DNA of 64,000 nucleotides from Pseudomonas sp. GL-B-19 (GTDB taxonomy: Bacteria > Pseudomonadota > Gammaproteobacteria > Pseudomonadales > Pseudomonadaceae): the NCBI RefSeq assembly GCF_019956415.1, contig NZ_JAHBDK010000010.1, forward strand, positions 62,001 through 126,000, written 5' to 3'. The notes beneath the pieces were generated by a model that made no database searches, was not told the origin of the DNA, and saw nothing but the letters and a program-made list of their open reading frames with translations. This document shows positions 25,616 through 34,864 of this stretch, in pieces; position 1 is the stretch's first letter, and the number at the start of each line of letters is the position of its first letter. The translations under genes were made by a program, and so were the position numbers.

Positions 25616-26542
25616 ATGACGTCGGCGAACTCTTCCCCCCGTTTCTCACGGTTCAGCAAAGCCGAGTGCGTGCTAGTGCTGATCACCATGGTCTGGGGCG
25701 GCACCTTTTTGTTGGTGCAGCATGCGATGACCGTCAGCGGCCCGATGTTTTTCGTCGGCCTGCGCTTCGCCGCTGCCGCGAGCCTCGTCGCGCTGTTCTC
25801 CTGGCGCCACCTGCGGGAACTGACCCTGTTCGAACTCAAGGCCGGGGCCTTTATCGGTGTGGCGATCATGCTCGGTTATGGTTTGCAGACGGTCGGCTTG
25901 CAGAGCATTCCCAGCAGCCAGTCAGCGTTTATCACCGCGCTGTACGTACCTTTCGTGCCGTTACTGCAATGGCTGGTGCTGGGACGACGCCCGGGGTTGA
26001 TGCCGAGCATCGGGATCATGCTGGCGTTTACCGGGTTGATGTTGCTGTCGGGGCCTTCCGGCGCTTCGTTCAATTTCAGTCCGGGTGAAATCGCCACGCT
26101 GATCAGCGCCATCGCGATTGCCGCGGAGATCATTCTGATCAGCACCTATGCCGGTCAGGTCGATGTGCGTCGGGTGACGGTGGTGCAATTGGCTACCACG
26201 TCGGTGTTGGCGTTTTTGATGGTGGTGCCGACTCAGGAACGCATTCCGGACTTCTCTTGGCTGCTGTTGTGCAGCGCCTTGGGCCTGGGCGCGGCGAGTG
26301 CGGCGATTCAGGTGGCGATGAACTGGGCGCAGAAGAGTGTTTCACCGACGCGGGCGACGTTGATTTATGCCGGCGAGCCAGTGTGGGCCGGGATTGTCGG
26401 GCGGATCGCCGGGGAGCGGCTGCCGGCGATTGCACTGGTTGGCGCGGGGTTGATCGTGGCGGCGGTGATTGTGAGTGAGTTGAAGACCAAGGGTAAGCGT
26501 GCTGCGGCGCAGGAAGAGTTGGAACGGGAAACACAGGGTTAG
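25616..26542 (+). CDS. EamA/DMT-family transporter
   Basis: A 308-residue protein with about ten transmembrane helices arranged as two EamA repeats; the first begins at VLVLITMVWGGTFLLVQHAM and the second near ATLISAIAIAAEIILIS. The ATG at 25616 was chosen because it gives the standard short cytoplasmic N-terminus; the longer frame reaches into the regulator gene. DMT transporters of this size usually export amino acids or metabolites. Likely controlled by the divergent XRE-cupin protein. Confidence 0.9.
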   Translation: MTSANSSPRFSRFSKAECVLVLITMVWGGTFLLVQHAMTVSGPMFFVGLRFAAAASLVALFSWRHLRELTLFELKAGAFIGVAIMLGYGLQTVGLQSIPSSQSAFITALYVPFVPLLQWLVLGRRPGLMPSIGIMLAFTGLMLLSGPSGASFNFSPGEIATLISAIAIAAEIILISTYAGQVDVRRVTVVQLATTSVLAFLMVVPTQERIPDFSWLLLCSALGLGAASAAIQVAMNWAQKSVSPTRATLIYAGEPVWAGIVGRIAGERLPAIALVGAGLIVAAVIVSELKTKGKRAAAQEELERETQG

Positions 26543-26571
26543 GCCGTAATATCTGCGGTGCATGGTAGATC

Positions 26572-26666
26572 GCCTTCGCGAGCAGGCTCGCTCCCACAGT
26601 TGATCGCGATGTACTCAGATTATGTGTATACCAAAGACCAAATGTGGGAGCGAGCCTGCTCGCGAT
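26572..26666. repeat. REP doublet
   Basis: Two facing units (TCGCGAGCAGGCTCGCTCCC and GGGAGCGAGCCTGCTCGCGA) separated by about 50 bp, between the exporter gene and mnhA. Same subtype as at 17147. Confidence 0.85.
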
Positions 26667-26814
26667 GGGGCCGGAAGGGTTTAAACCGGCACTTTGAAAC
26701 AATGTGAATCAGCCTTTTACCGTCTACCGTGAAGGATTCTGCGACAGCGTGGCGTTTGGCGTTCTGGGGAGTGGCACGTATGATGCTTCACAAACTTCCG
26801 CAGATTAGAAGCCT

Positions 26815-29733
26815 ATGTCCCTGATAGTTCTACTGCTTCTGCCTTTTATCGGCAGCTGTCTGGCAGCCGTTCTGCCGCACAACGCGCGTAATACTGCCCC
26901 CCTGCTGACTGGCCTGATCGCACTGATCGGCACGGTCCAGGTCGCGCTTATGTATCCGCAAATCGCCCATGGCGGCGTGATCCGCGAAGAATTCTTCTGG
27001 CTGCCAAGCCTCGGTCTGAACTTCGTCTTGCGCCTGGACGGGTTCGCCTGGCTGTTCTCGATGCTGGTGCTGGGCATCGGCACACTGGTCTCGCTGTACG
27101 CACGCTACTACATGTCGCCGGACGATCCGGTGCCGCGTTTTTTTGCGTTTTTCCTGGCGTTCATGGGCGCGATGCTCGGGCTGGTGATTTCCGGCAACCT
27201 GATCCAGGTCGTGTTTTTCTGGGAGCTGACCAGCCTCTTCTCCTTCCTGCTGATCGGTTACTGGCACCACCGCAGCGACGCACGACGCGGTGCCTACATG
27301 GCGCTGATGGTCACCGGCGCGGGCGGCTTGTGCCTGTTGGCGGGGGTCATGCTTCTCGGCCATGTGGTCGGCAGCTACGACCTGGACAAGGTCCTGGCCG
27401 CTGGCGATCTGATTCGCGCACACGCCCTCTACCCGCTGCTGTTACCCCTGATCCTGATCGGCGCCTTGAGCAAAAGCGCGCAATTCCCTTTCCACTTCTG
27501 GTTGCCCCACGCGATGGCGGCGCCGACACCCGTCTCGGCCTATCTGCACTCGGCGACCATGGTCAAGGCCGGGGTGTTTCTGCTGGCACGGCTTTGGCCT
27601 TCGCTGTCCGGCAGCGAAGAGTGGTTCTACATCGTCAGCGGAGCCGGCGCCTGCACCCTGCTGTTGGGTGCTTATTGCGCGATGTTCCAGAACGACCTCA
27701 AAGGTTTGCTGGCCTACTCGACCATCAGCCATCTGGGCCTGATCACCCTGCTGCTGGGCTTGAACAGCCCGCTGGCGGCTGTGGCAGCGGTGTTCCACAT
27801 TCTCAACCACGCGACCTTCAAGGCTTCGCTGTTCATGGCCGCCGGGATCATCGACCACGAAAGCGGCACCCGCGACATTCGAAAGCTCAGCGGCCTGATC
27901 AAACTGATTCCGTTCACCGCTACCCTGGCCATGGTCGCCAGCGCCTCGATGGCCGGCGTGCCGCTGCTCAACGGTTTTCTATCGAAAGAAATGTTCTTTG
28001 CCGAAACCGTATTCATCAATGCCACGGCCTGGGTCGAGTGGAGCCTGCCGATTGTCGCAACCATCGCCGGGACGTTCAGCGTCGCCTATTCGTTGCGCTT
28101 CACCGTCGACGTGTTCTTCGGCCCGACCGCCACCGACCTGCCACACACCCCGCACGAACCACCCCGCTGGATGCGTGCGCCGGTGGAGTTGCTGGTGTTC
28201 ACCTGCCTGGTCGTCGGGATATTCCCGGCGCAAGTGGTCGGCTCCATATTGGCTGCCGCGGCCCTGCCGGTGGTGGGCGGCACCCTTCCGGAATACAGCC
28301 TGGCGATCTGGCACGGCTTGAACGCGCCGATGATCATGAGCCTGATCGCCATGTCCGGCGGCATCGTGCTCTATCTGCTGTTGCGCAATCAGCTCAAGCG
28401 CGGGCGCTTCAAGTATCCACCGGTTATTGGCCGGCTCAGCGGCAAGCGCCTGTTCGAGCGCAGCTTGGTAATCACGATGCGCCTGGCCCGTCGTCTGGTG
28501 GGACGGATCAGCACTCATCGCCTGCAAACCCAATTGTTCCTGGTGGTCCTCGCCGCCGTGTTGGCCGGGTTGATCCCGATGCTCCACAGCAGCCTGAGCT
28601 GGGGAGACCGGCCTAAAATCCCGGGCTCGATCGTGTTCGTGACCCTGTGGTTGCTGGCGATTGTCTGCGCCCTTGGCGCGGCGTGGCAGGCCAAGTATCA
28701 CCGGCTCGCGGCCCTGACCATGGTCAGCGTCTGCGGTCTGATGACGTGCGTAACCTTCGTCTGGTTTTCCGCGCCCGATCTGGCGTTGACGCAACTGGCG
28801 GTCGAAGTGGTGACCACGGTGCTGATCCTGCTGGGCCTGCGCTGGCTGCCCCGGCGGATCGAAGAGGTATCGCCACTGCCAAGCAGCCTGCGCAAGGCAC
28901 GCATCCGGCGTATCCGCGACTTGCTGCTGTCGACCGTGGTCGGTGGCGGCATGGCCTTGCTGGCCTACGCGATGCTGACACGCCAGACGCCCAACGACAT
29001 TTCCTCGTTCTACCTCAGTCGTGCCCTGCCCGAAGGCGGCGGCAGCAACGTGGTCAACGTGATGCTGGTGGACTTCCGCGGCTTCGATACCCTCGGTGAA
29101 ATTACCGTGTTGGTGGCCGTGGCCCTGACCGTATTCGCCCTGCTGCGACGCTTCCGCCCTCCCAAAGAAAGCCTGCAACTGCCGGCCCAGCAACGCCTGC
29201 TGGCACCGGACGTGGTCACCGATCTGGTCAACCCGCGCCACGCCAGCGATACCGCGCTGGGGTTCATGATGGTCCCGGCGGTGCTGGTGCGCCTGTTGTT
29301 GCCGATTGCACTGGTGGTGTCGTTGTACTTGTTCATGCGCGGGCACAATCAACCGGGCGGCGGGTTTGTCGCGGGGCTGGTGATGTCGGTGGCGTTCATC
29401 CTGCAATACATGGTCGCCGGCACGCAGTGGGTCGAGGCGCAAATGAGCCTGCGACCGCTGCGCTGGATGGGCACCGGATTGCTATTTGCCACGGTCACCG
29501 GGCTCGGGGCCATGGCGGTCGGTTATCCGTTCCTGACCACCCACACCTGGCATTTCACACTGCCGGTGCTGGGTGACATTCACATCGCCAGCGCACTGTT
29601 TTTCGACATCGGCGTGTATGCCGTGGTGGTCGGTTCGACGCTGTTGATCCTCACCGCCCTCGCCCACCAATCGGTTCGCGGCCACAAAACCGCAGCCCAG
29701 CCAAAACCCGTCGCCACGCAAGGAGCCGTCTGA
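26815..29733 (+). CDS. mnhA: Na+(K+)/H+ antiporter subunit A, fused A-B type
   Basis: At 972 residues this is the large MrpA/MnhA subunit with its C-terminal MrpB-like extension. The N-terminal two-thirds is a NuoL-type proton channel (FFWELTSLFSFLLIGYWHH, SKSAQFPFHFWLPHAMAAPTP, SATMVKAGVF with the conserved Lys). The last ~250 residues hold MrpB-type helices (PGGGFVAGLVMSVAFILQY). It is the first gene of the mnhACDEFG operon. The complex exchanges cytoplasmic Na+ or K+ for protons and supports pH and salt tolerance. The absence of a separate mnhB gene is explained by the fusion. Confidence 0.95.
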   Translation: MSLIVLLLLPFIGSCLAAVLPHNARNTAPLLTGLIALIGTVQVALMYPQIAHGGVIREEFFWLPSLGLNFVLRLDGFAWLFSMLVLGIGTLVSLYARYYMSPDDPVPRFFAFFLAFMGAMLGLVISGNLIQVVFFWELTSLFSFLLIGYWHHRSDARRGAYMALMVTGAGGLCLLAGVMLLGHVVGSYDLDKVLAAGDLIRAHALYPLLLPLILIGALSKSAQFPFHFWLPHAMAAPTPVSAYLHSATMVKAGVFLLARLWPSLSGSEEWFYIVSGAGACTLLLGAYCAMFQNDLKGLLAYSTISHLGLITLLLGLNSPLAAVAAVFHILNHATFKASLFMAAGIIDHESGTRDIRKLSGLIKLIPFTATLAMVASASMAGVPLLNGFLSKEMFFAETVFINATAWVEWSLPIVATIAGTFSVAYSLRFTVDVFFGPTATDLPHTPHEPPRWMRAPVELLVFTCLVVGIFPAQVVGSILAAAALPVVGGTLPEYSLAIWHGLNAPMIMSLIAMSGGIVLYLLLRNQLKRGRFKYPPVIGRLSGKRLFERSLVITMRLARRLVGRISTHRLQTQLFLVVLAAVLAGLIPMLHSSLSWGDRPKIPGSIVFVTLWLLAIVCALGAAWQAKYHRLAALTMVSVCGLMTCVTFVWFSAPDLALTQLAVEVVTTVLILLGLRWLPRRIEEVSPLPSSLRKARIRRIRDLLLSTVVGGGMALLAYAMLTRQTPNDISSFYLSRALPEGGGSNVVNVMLVDFRGFDTLGEITVLVAVALTVFALLRRFRPPKESLQLPAQQRLLAPDVVTDLVNPRHASDTALGFMMVPAVLVRLLLPIALVVSLYLFMRGHNQPGGGFVAGLVMSVAFILQYMVAGTQWVEAQMSLRPLRWMGTGLLFATVTGLGAMAVGYPFLTTHTWHFTLPVLGDIHIASALFFDIGVYAVVVGSTLLILTALAHQSVRGHKTAAQPKPVATQGAV

Positions 29734-30077
29734 TGGAAGAAGTCATCGCAATCGCCATCGGCGTTCTTGCTGCGTCAGGCGTCTGGCTGATCCTGCGGCC
29801 ACGGACCTTTCAGGTGGTGATGGGCCTGTGCCTGCTGTCCTATGGCGTCAACCTGTTCATTTTCAGCATGGGCAGCCTGTTCATCGGCCGGGAGCCGATC
29901 ATCAAGGACGGTGTGCCGCAGGACTTGTTGCATTACACCGATCCACTGCCGCAGGCCCTGGTGCTGACAGCCATCGTGATCAGCTTCGCCATGACCGCAC
30001 TGTTTCTGGTGGTGCTGCTCGCTTCCCGGGGCTTGACCGGGACCGACCATGTCGATGGCCGGGAGCCTAAAGAATGA
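29733..30077 (+). CDS. mnhC: Na+(K+)/H+ antiporter subunit C
   Basis: A 114-residue NuoK-like subunit with three transmembrane helices (IAIGVLAASGVWLILRPRTF; QVVMGLCLLSYGVNLFIF; QALVLTAIVISFAMTALFLV). A Glu/Asp-poor second helix is replaced here by the YGVNL motif usual in MnhC. The ATG overlaps the last base of the mnhA stop (TGATG), so translation is coupled. Confidence 0.93.
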   Translation: MEEVIAIAIGVLAASGVWLILRPRTFQVVMGLCLLSYGVNLFIFSMGSLFIGREPIIKDGVPQDLLHYTDPLPQALVLTAIVISFAMTALFLVVLLASRGLTGTDHVDGREPKE

Positions 30078-31759
30078 ATGCGATGACGCACCTGATCGCC
30101 GCACCGATTCTGCTACCGCTGCTGACCGCCGCCATCATGTTGATGCTCGGCGAGAAACACCGTCCGCTGAAGGCCAAAATCAACCTGTTCTCCAGCCTGC
30201 TCGGTCTGGGGATTTCCGTGTTGTTGCTGCAATGGACACAAACCACCGGCGTCCCTGGCTCCATCGGCGTGTACCTGCCGGGCAACTGGCAAGTGCCGTT
30301 CGGCCTGGTGCTGGTGGTCGATCGCCTGTCAGCCTTGATGCTGGTGTTGACCGGGATCATTGGCGTCAGCGCCTTGCTGTTTGCCATGGCCCGCTGGGAC
30401 GGTGCCGGTTCCAGTTTCCACGCGCTGTTCCAGATTCAATTGATGGGGCTGTACGGTGCGTTCCTGACCGCAGACCTGTTCAACCTGTTCGTGTTTTTCG
30501 AAGTGCTGCTGGCGGCGTCCTACGGTTTGATGCTGCACGGTTCCGGCCGGCCGCGCGTGTCGGCGGGGCTGCATTACATCTCGATCAACCTGTTGGCGTC
30601 GTCGCTGTTCCTGATTGGCGCGGCACTGATTTACGGGGTCACCGGCACCCTGAACATGGCCGACCTGGCGCTGAAAATCCCGCTGGTGCCCGAAGCTGAT
30701 CGCGGCTTGCTGCATGCCGGCGCGGGGATTCTCGCGGTGGCGTTTCTGGCCAAGGCCGGGATGTGGCCACTGAACTTCTGGCTGGTGCCGGCCTACTCCT
30801 CGGCCAGCGCACCGGTGGCGGCCATGTTCGCGATCATGACCAAAGTGGGCGTCTACACCTTGCTGCGTTTGTGGACGCTGCTGTTCTCTGGCCAGGCCGG
30901 GGCGTCCGCATACTTTGGCGGCGACTGGCTGATCTACGGCGGCATGGCGACGATCGTCTGCGCGGCGCTGGCGATTCTGGCGGCCCAACGCCTGGAGCGC
31001 ATGGCCAGCCTGAGCATTCTGGTGTCGGCCGGGATTCTATTGTCAGCCATCGGCTTCGCCCAACCGAACCTGATCGCGGCGGCGCTGTTCTATCTGGTCA
31101 GCTCGACCCTGGCGTTGAGCGCGTTGTTCCTGCTGGCCGAGTTGATCGAGCGTTCCCGTTCGGTCATTGAAATACCACTGTTCGATGACGCTGACCTGAT
31201 TGCGCGTCCGACACCCTCCGTGCAGCCGCCCAAAGGCACCAACCTCGATGACGATCAGAAAGCCGTGGTCGGCCAAGTGATTCCCTGGACCATGGCCTTC
31301 CTCGGCCTGAGCTTCATTGCCTGCGCGTTGTTGATTATCGGCATGCCACCGCTCTCCGGATTTATCGGCAAACTCAGCCTGCTCAGCGCCCTCCTTAACC
31401 CGCTAGGCTTGGGCAATGGTGTAGGCGAACCGGTGTCGAACGCGGCGTGGGGATTGCTGGCCCTGTTGATTCTGTCGGGGCTCGCCTCGCTGATCGCGTT
31501 CTCGCGCCTGGGTATCCAGCGTTTCTGGACCCCGCAAGAACGTCCATCGCCGTTGCTGCGCCGTTTTGAGTGCGTGCCGATCATCGTTCTGCTCGGGCTG
31601 AGCATTGCGCTGACGTTCAAGGCCGAACCGCTGCTGCGCTACACCCAGGCCGCCGCAGACGCGTTGAACAATCCGCAGCAATACGTGATGGCTGTGCTTG
31701 GCACTCGCGCGGTGCCAAGCCCGGAAGCCAAAGCGGCGATGGCGGAGGTGCAACCATGA
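30074..31759 (+). CDS. mnhD: Na+(K+)/H+ antiporter subunit D
   Basis: A 561-residue NuoM/N-type proton-translocating subunit. Conserved segments include the FFEVLLAASYGLMLHG region with the membrane Glu and FLAKAGMWPLNFWLVPAYSS with the functional Lys. It overlaps mnhC by 4 bp (ATGA) and mnhE likewise. Slightly longer than typical MnhD because of a polar insert around residues 370-395 (IARPTPSVQPPKGTNLDDDQ), also seen in pseudomonads. Confidence 0.94.
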   Translation: MNAMTHLIAAPILLPLLTAAIMLMLGEKHRPLKAKINLFSSLLGLGISVLLLQWTQTTGVPGSIGVYLPGNWQVPFGLVLVVDRLSALMLVLTGIIGVSALLFAMARWDGAGSSFHALFQIQLMGLYGAFLTADLFNLFVFFEVLLAASYGLMLHGSGRPRVSAGLHYISINLLASSLFLIGAALIYGVTGTLNMADLALKIPLVPEADRGLLHAGAGILAVAFLAKAGMWPLNFWLVPAYSSASAPVAAMFAIMTKVGVYTLLRLWTLLFSGQAGASAYFGGDWLIYGGMATIVCAALAILAAQRLERMASLSILVSAGILLSAIGFAQPNLIAAALFYLVSSTLALSALFLLAELIERSRSVIEIPLFDDADLIARPTPSVQPPKGTNLDDDQKAVVGQVIPWTMAFLGLSFIACALLIIGMPPLSGFIGKLSLLSALLNPLGLGNGVGEPVSNAAWGLLALLILSGLASLIAFSRLGIQRFWTPQERPSPLLRRFECVPIIVLLGLSIALTFKAEPLLRYTQAAADALNNPQQYVMAVLGTRAVPSPEAKAAMAEVQP

Positions 31760-32244
31760 AACGCCTGTTTCCTTCTCCCTGGTTGTCGCTGGCGCTCTTT
31801 CTATTGTGGCTGGTGCTGAACCAGTCAATGAGCCCGGGCAACCTGTTGCTTGGCGCCCTGTTGGGTTTCTGCGCACCGTTGATGATGCGCAGGTTGCGAC
31901 CGCTGCCGATTCGTATTCGTCGCCCAGGGGTGATCCTGCGTTTGCTCTTGGTGGTCGGCCGAGAAGTGGTGGTGTCCAACCTCGCCGTGGCTTGGGGCGT
32001 GCTCAATGCCGGTCGCCGGCCGCCGCGCTCACGTTTCATCAAAGTGCCGCTGGACCTGCGCGATGCCAACGGCCTCGCCGCGCTGTCGGCAATCTGCACC
32101 GTGGTCCCTGGCACCGTCTGGTCGGAGCTGGCGCTGGACCGCAGCATCCTGTTGCTGCATGTGTTCGATCTGGATGACGAAGCGCTGTTCATCCAGCACT
32201 TCAAGGCGACCTATGAACGCCCCTTGATGGAGATCTTCGAATGA
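31756..32244 (+). CDS. mnhE: Na+(K+)/H+ antiporter subunit E
   Basis: A 162-residue MnhE subunit from the ATG at 31756, which overlaps the mnhD stop (ATGA). An N-terminal membrane part with two or three helices (LALFLLWLVLNQSMSPGNLLLG) precedes a cytoplasmic domain with the family motif SAICTVVPGTVWSE. A longer in-frame reading starting at 31570 lies in mnhD and is rejected. Confidence 0.93.
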   Translation: MKRLFPSPWLSLALFLLWLVLNQSMSPGNLLLGALLGFCAPLMMRRLRPLPIRIRRPGVILRLLLVVGREVVVSNLAVAWGVLNAGRRPPRSRFIKVPLDLRDANGLAALSAICTVVPGTVWSELALDRSILLLHVFDLDDEALFIQHFKATYERPLMEIFE

Positions 32245-32519
32245 GCGCATTGCTGTCGAACGCAATCCTGCTGAGCCTGTTTCTGTTTTCCGTGGCGATG
32301 ATCCTGACCCTGATCCGTCTGTTCAAAGGGCCATCGGCCCAGGATCGGGTACTGGCGCTGGATTACCTGTACATCATCGCGATGCTGATGATGCTGACGC
32401 TGGGCATTCGTTATGCCAGTGACACCTATTTCGAGGCGGCGCTGTTGATCGCCCTGTTCGGCTTCGTCGGCTCGTTTGCCCTGGCGAAATTCCTGCTGCG
32501 TGGCGAGGTGATCGAATGA
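32241..32519 (+). CDS. mnhF: Na+(K+)/H+ antiporter subunit F
   Basis: A 92-residue subunit with three transmembrane helices and the typical RLFKGPSAQDRVLALD motif. Overlaps mnhE and mnhG by 4 bp each, which keeps the subunits at balanced levels. Confidence 0.93.
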   Translation: MSALLSNAILLSLFLFSVAMILTLIRLFKGPSAQDRVLALDYLYIIAMLMMLTLGIRYASDTYFEAALLIALFGFVGSFALAKFLLRGEVIE

Positions 32520-32878
32520 GTGGCGAACTGTCGCTGTGGGTTGAGATTCCAGTAACGATTCTGCTGCTGCTCAGCAGCTTGTTTGCGCTGATCGGCGCCA
32601 TTGGCCTGGTGCGGATGAAGGATTACTTCCAGCGCATGCACCCGCCGGCGCTGGCCTCGACGCTGGGTGCGTGGTGCGTGGCACTGGCGTCGATCATTTA
32701 CTTTTCGGCGCTCAAATCGGGGCTGGTGCTGCATGCCTGGCTGATTCCGATTCTGTTGGCGATTACCGTGCCGGTGACCACCTTGCTGCTGGCTCGGGCG
32801 GCGCTGTTCCGCAAGCGCATGGCCGGGGATGATGTGCCGGCTGAGGTGAGCAGTCGACGGAGTGAGAGCGGGAGCTGA
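32516..32878 (+). CDS. mnhG: Na+(K+)/H+ antiporter subunit G
   Basis: A 120-residue MnhG subunit with three transmembrane helices and the family motif GLVRMKDYFQRMHPPALASTLG. It is the last gene of the operon, followed by a REP pair. The C-terminal tail is polar and presumably cytoplasmic. Confidence 0.93.
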   Translation: MSGELSLWVEIPVTILLLLSSLFALIGAIGLVRMKDYFQRMHPPALASTLGAWCVALASIIYFSALKSGLVLHAWLIPILLAITVPVTTLLLARAALFRKRMAGDDVPAEVSSRRSESGS

Positions 32879-32910
32879 ATCCGGGGATTTGGGTTGACTG
32901 GAAGGGCCTC

Positions 32911-32986
32911 ATCGCGAGCAGGCTCACTCCTACAGTGATCTGCGCCATGACACCGATCCCCTGTAGGAGTGAGCCTGCTCGCGATA
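32911..32986. repeat. REP doublet
   Basis: ATCGCGAGCAGGCTCACTCC and its inverted copy (GGAGTGAGCCTGCTCGCGAT) face each other across about 36 bp after mnhG. Confidence 0.85.
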
Positions 32987-33003
32987 GCAATTTCAGCAAC
33001 AAC

Positions 33004-33441
33004 TCAGGTCCAGGCCACTGCCAACAACCCCGCCCCCAACACCACACACAACGGCGAATACACCCAAGTGTCGAGCCTGGCAAACGTCGAATCCTTGACC
33101 TCTTTGAAGAACCCCACCAGGTTCGAATCGCCAATCGCCCGGGCGAACATCAGAATCGCGATGGTACTGATCACCCATTGCAACCACCGATCATGCACCA
33201 CAGGCAGACACAGCCCGACTCGAAAACACACCAGCATGGCGATCATCAGCAACCCCACCGCCACCAACAACGTCACCCAACCCGACGGCTTGAACACCGG
33301 CCTTGATTGCGCGCCGCCGTCCCCGGGCACTCGCGGCACCGCCGCCTCGCTGCCCCACTTGCCGCCCGATGCCCAATACACGTGAAGCAGACTAATAATC
33401 AAAAAGATTGAAGCCATGCATTGCGCGACCATCAGACTCAT
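33004..33441 (-). CDS. DUF3995 family membrane protein
   Basis: A 145-residue protein with four predicted transmembrane helices. The N-terminal segment with HVYWASGGKWG matches DUF3995, in which an H-YWA-GG motif follows the first helix. Function unknown. Convergent with mnhG, separated by the REP pair. Confidence 0.75.
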   Translation of the reverse strand: MSLMVAQCMASIFLIISLLHVYWASGGKWGSEAAVPRVPGDGGAQSRPVFKPSGWVTLLVAVGLLMIAMLVCFRVGLCLPVVHDRWLQWVISTIAILMFARAIGDSNLVGFFKEVKDSTFARLDTWVYSPLCVVLGAGLLAVAWT

Positions 33442-33526
33442 ATTCGGGCATCCATCCAGTGGGAGCGAATGTGCTCCGGGCGGTGACAGCGATACTCGGA
33501 AAAATACAATCGTGTGAGCAACCGGG

Positions 33527-34543
33527 TTACTTCAATTCGGCGGAAACCTTATCAGCCACCTCCTTTGGCACCCACGCCTTCCAGATTTCCGGATGCGCCT
33601 TCATGAACGCTTCCGCCGCCTGGCGTGGCGGGGTGTGCTTTTCGCTCATCTCGGCGAGGGCCTTGTTCAGTGGACCGATCGGCAAATCGACCTTGCTGAA
33701 AAACTCGGTAATTTGCGGGTACTGTTTTTGGAACGGCGTGGACACACCGATGGACAGCTTCGAGGGCAGCGAACGCGTTGGCTTGGGATCAGGATTGTCG
33801 GAGTCGGTCAGGGTTTTCCAGGCTTCAGCGTCGAAGGGTGGCTCTTCCAGCTGAATCAGCTTGAAGCGCCCGAGCAAGGGCGTCGGTGACCAGTAATAGA
33901 ACAGAACCGGCTTACCCCGATGAATCGACGACGTGATTTCTGCGTCCAGCGCCGCCCCGGAACCGCTGCGAAAATTCACATAGCTGTCGTTCAGGCCATA
34001 GGCGGTGAGCTTCTGCTTGTTAACCACTTCCGACGTCCAGCCGATCGGGCTGTTGAGGAAGCGCCCCTTGCCCGGGGTTTCCGGGTCGGCGAACACGTCT
34101 TTGTATTTGGGCAGGTCGCTGACACTGCGCAGCCCCGGCGCCAGTGGCTTGATGCCTTTGGCCGGGTCGCCCTTGATCACATATTCCGGGACCCACCAGC
34201 CTTCGGTCGCGCCCTTGACCGTATCGCCCAGGCTCGCGACCTTGCCTTCGGCCTCAGCCTTGACCCAGACCGGGCTGCGTCCGGCCCATTCCTCACCAAT
34301 GACCTGAATGTCATTGTTGGCCAATGCGGTTTCCAGGGTAATCGTGGTTCCCGGCAAAGTATCGGTTGGCAGCCCGTAACCCTTCTCGACAATGATCCGC
34401 AGGATATCCGTGATCAGACTGCCGCTTTCCCAATTCAGGTCGGCGAAGTGGATCGGGGCCTGGGCCGCGTACACCGGAACGGCTGAGGTCAACAACCCGA
34501 AACAGGCCAGTGACGCCGCCAGCAACCGTCGAATTCCTTTCAT
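33527..34543 (-). CDS. OpuAC-type ABC substrate-binding protein, orphan
   Basis: A 338-residue exported protein. The ATG at 34543 gives the signal peptide MKGIRRLLAASLACFGLLTS with cleavage after VYA. The mature part follows the glycine betaine/choline binding fold: IHFADLNWESGSLITDILRIIVEKGYG, GEEWAGRSPVW and the closing VLFYYWSPTPLLG segment with several aromatic residues suitable for a cation-pi cage. No permease or ATPase gene is adjacent; such lone binding proteins in Pseudomonas share a core transporter encoded elsewhere (as CbcX, BetX and CaiX do with CbcWV). The ligand is probably a quaternary amine or related compound. Confidence 0.87.
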   Translation of the reverse strand: MKGIRRLLAASLACFGLLTSAVPVYAAQAPIHFADLNWESGSLITDILRIIVEKGYGLPTDTLPGTTITLETALANNDIQVIGEEWAGRSPVWVKAEAEGKVASLGDTVKGATEGWWVPEYVIKGDPAKGIKPLAPGLRSVSDLPKYKDVFADPETPGKGRFLNSPIGWTSEVVNKQKLTAYGLNDSYVNFRSGSGAALDAEITSSIHRGKPVLFYYWSPTPLLGRFKLIQLEEPPFDAEAWKTLTDSDNPDPKPTRSLPSKLSIGVSTPFQKQYPQITEFFSKVDLPIGPLNKALAEMSEKHTPPRQAAEAFMKAHPEIWKAWVPKEVADKVSAELK

Positions 34544-34660
34544 GCTTTTGCACCTCGTGCTGTTCACAGCAATAGCAGGATGGCCTGATAAAGGACCGCA
34601 AGCCTCAAAATATTCAGTCAATTGACTGTAGTAGAGGATCCTGATTTCGAGGGGCGGGAA

Positions 34661-34864
34661 TTAATTTTCGCCAGCGTCCTGCAAGCGTGACAGCTCTCTT
34701 CTGACCATGCTGGCGTACGCCGCCGGGCGCAGCGTATAGATCTTTGACGCCACCCAATTCAGCCAGGCTCCCTGCAGAACAGCCTTCTGCTCGAACAGCC
34801 GCCGGGCTTCAGTGTGTGCACTGGCCTGGTTCTGTTCGTGGAAATCGGCGCGGGTCAGGGTCAT
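34661..34864 (-). CDS. Small hypothetical protein, coupled to upstream gene
   Basis: A 67-residue basic protein (MTLTRADFHEQNQASAHTEARRLFEQKAVLQGAWLNW...). Its ATG shares a base with the stop of the upstream gene (TAATG). No signal or membrane segment; probably helical. I do not recognise the family. Confidence 0.6.
   Translation of the reverse strand: MTLTRADFHEQNQASAHTEARRLFEQKAVLQGAWLNWVASKIYTLRPAAYASMVRRELSRLQDAGEN

Noticed and set aside
27330..28616. 428-codon open frame on the plus strand in another phase of mnhA
   Set aside because: Arg/Gly/Pro-rich translation, no start context and no domain; an out-of-frame shadow.
27979..29442. 487-codon open frame on the minus strand opposite mnhA
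   Set aside because: His/Gln/Asp-rich product typical of the antisense frame of membrane protein genes; mnhA is complete and conserved.
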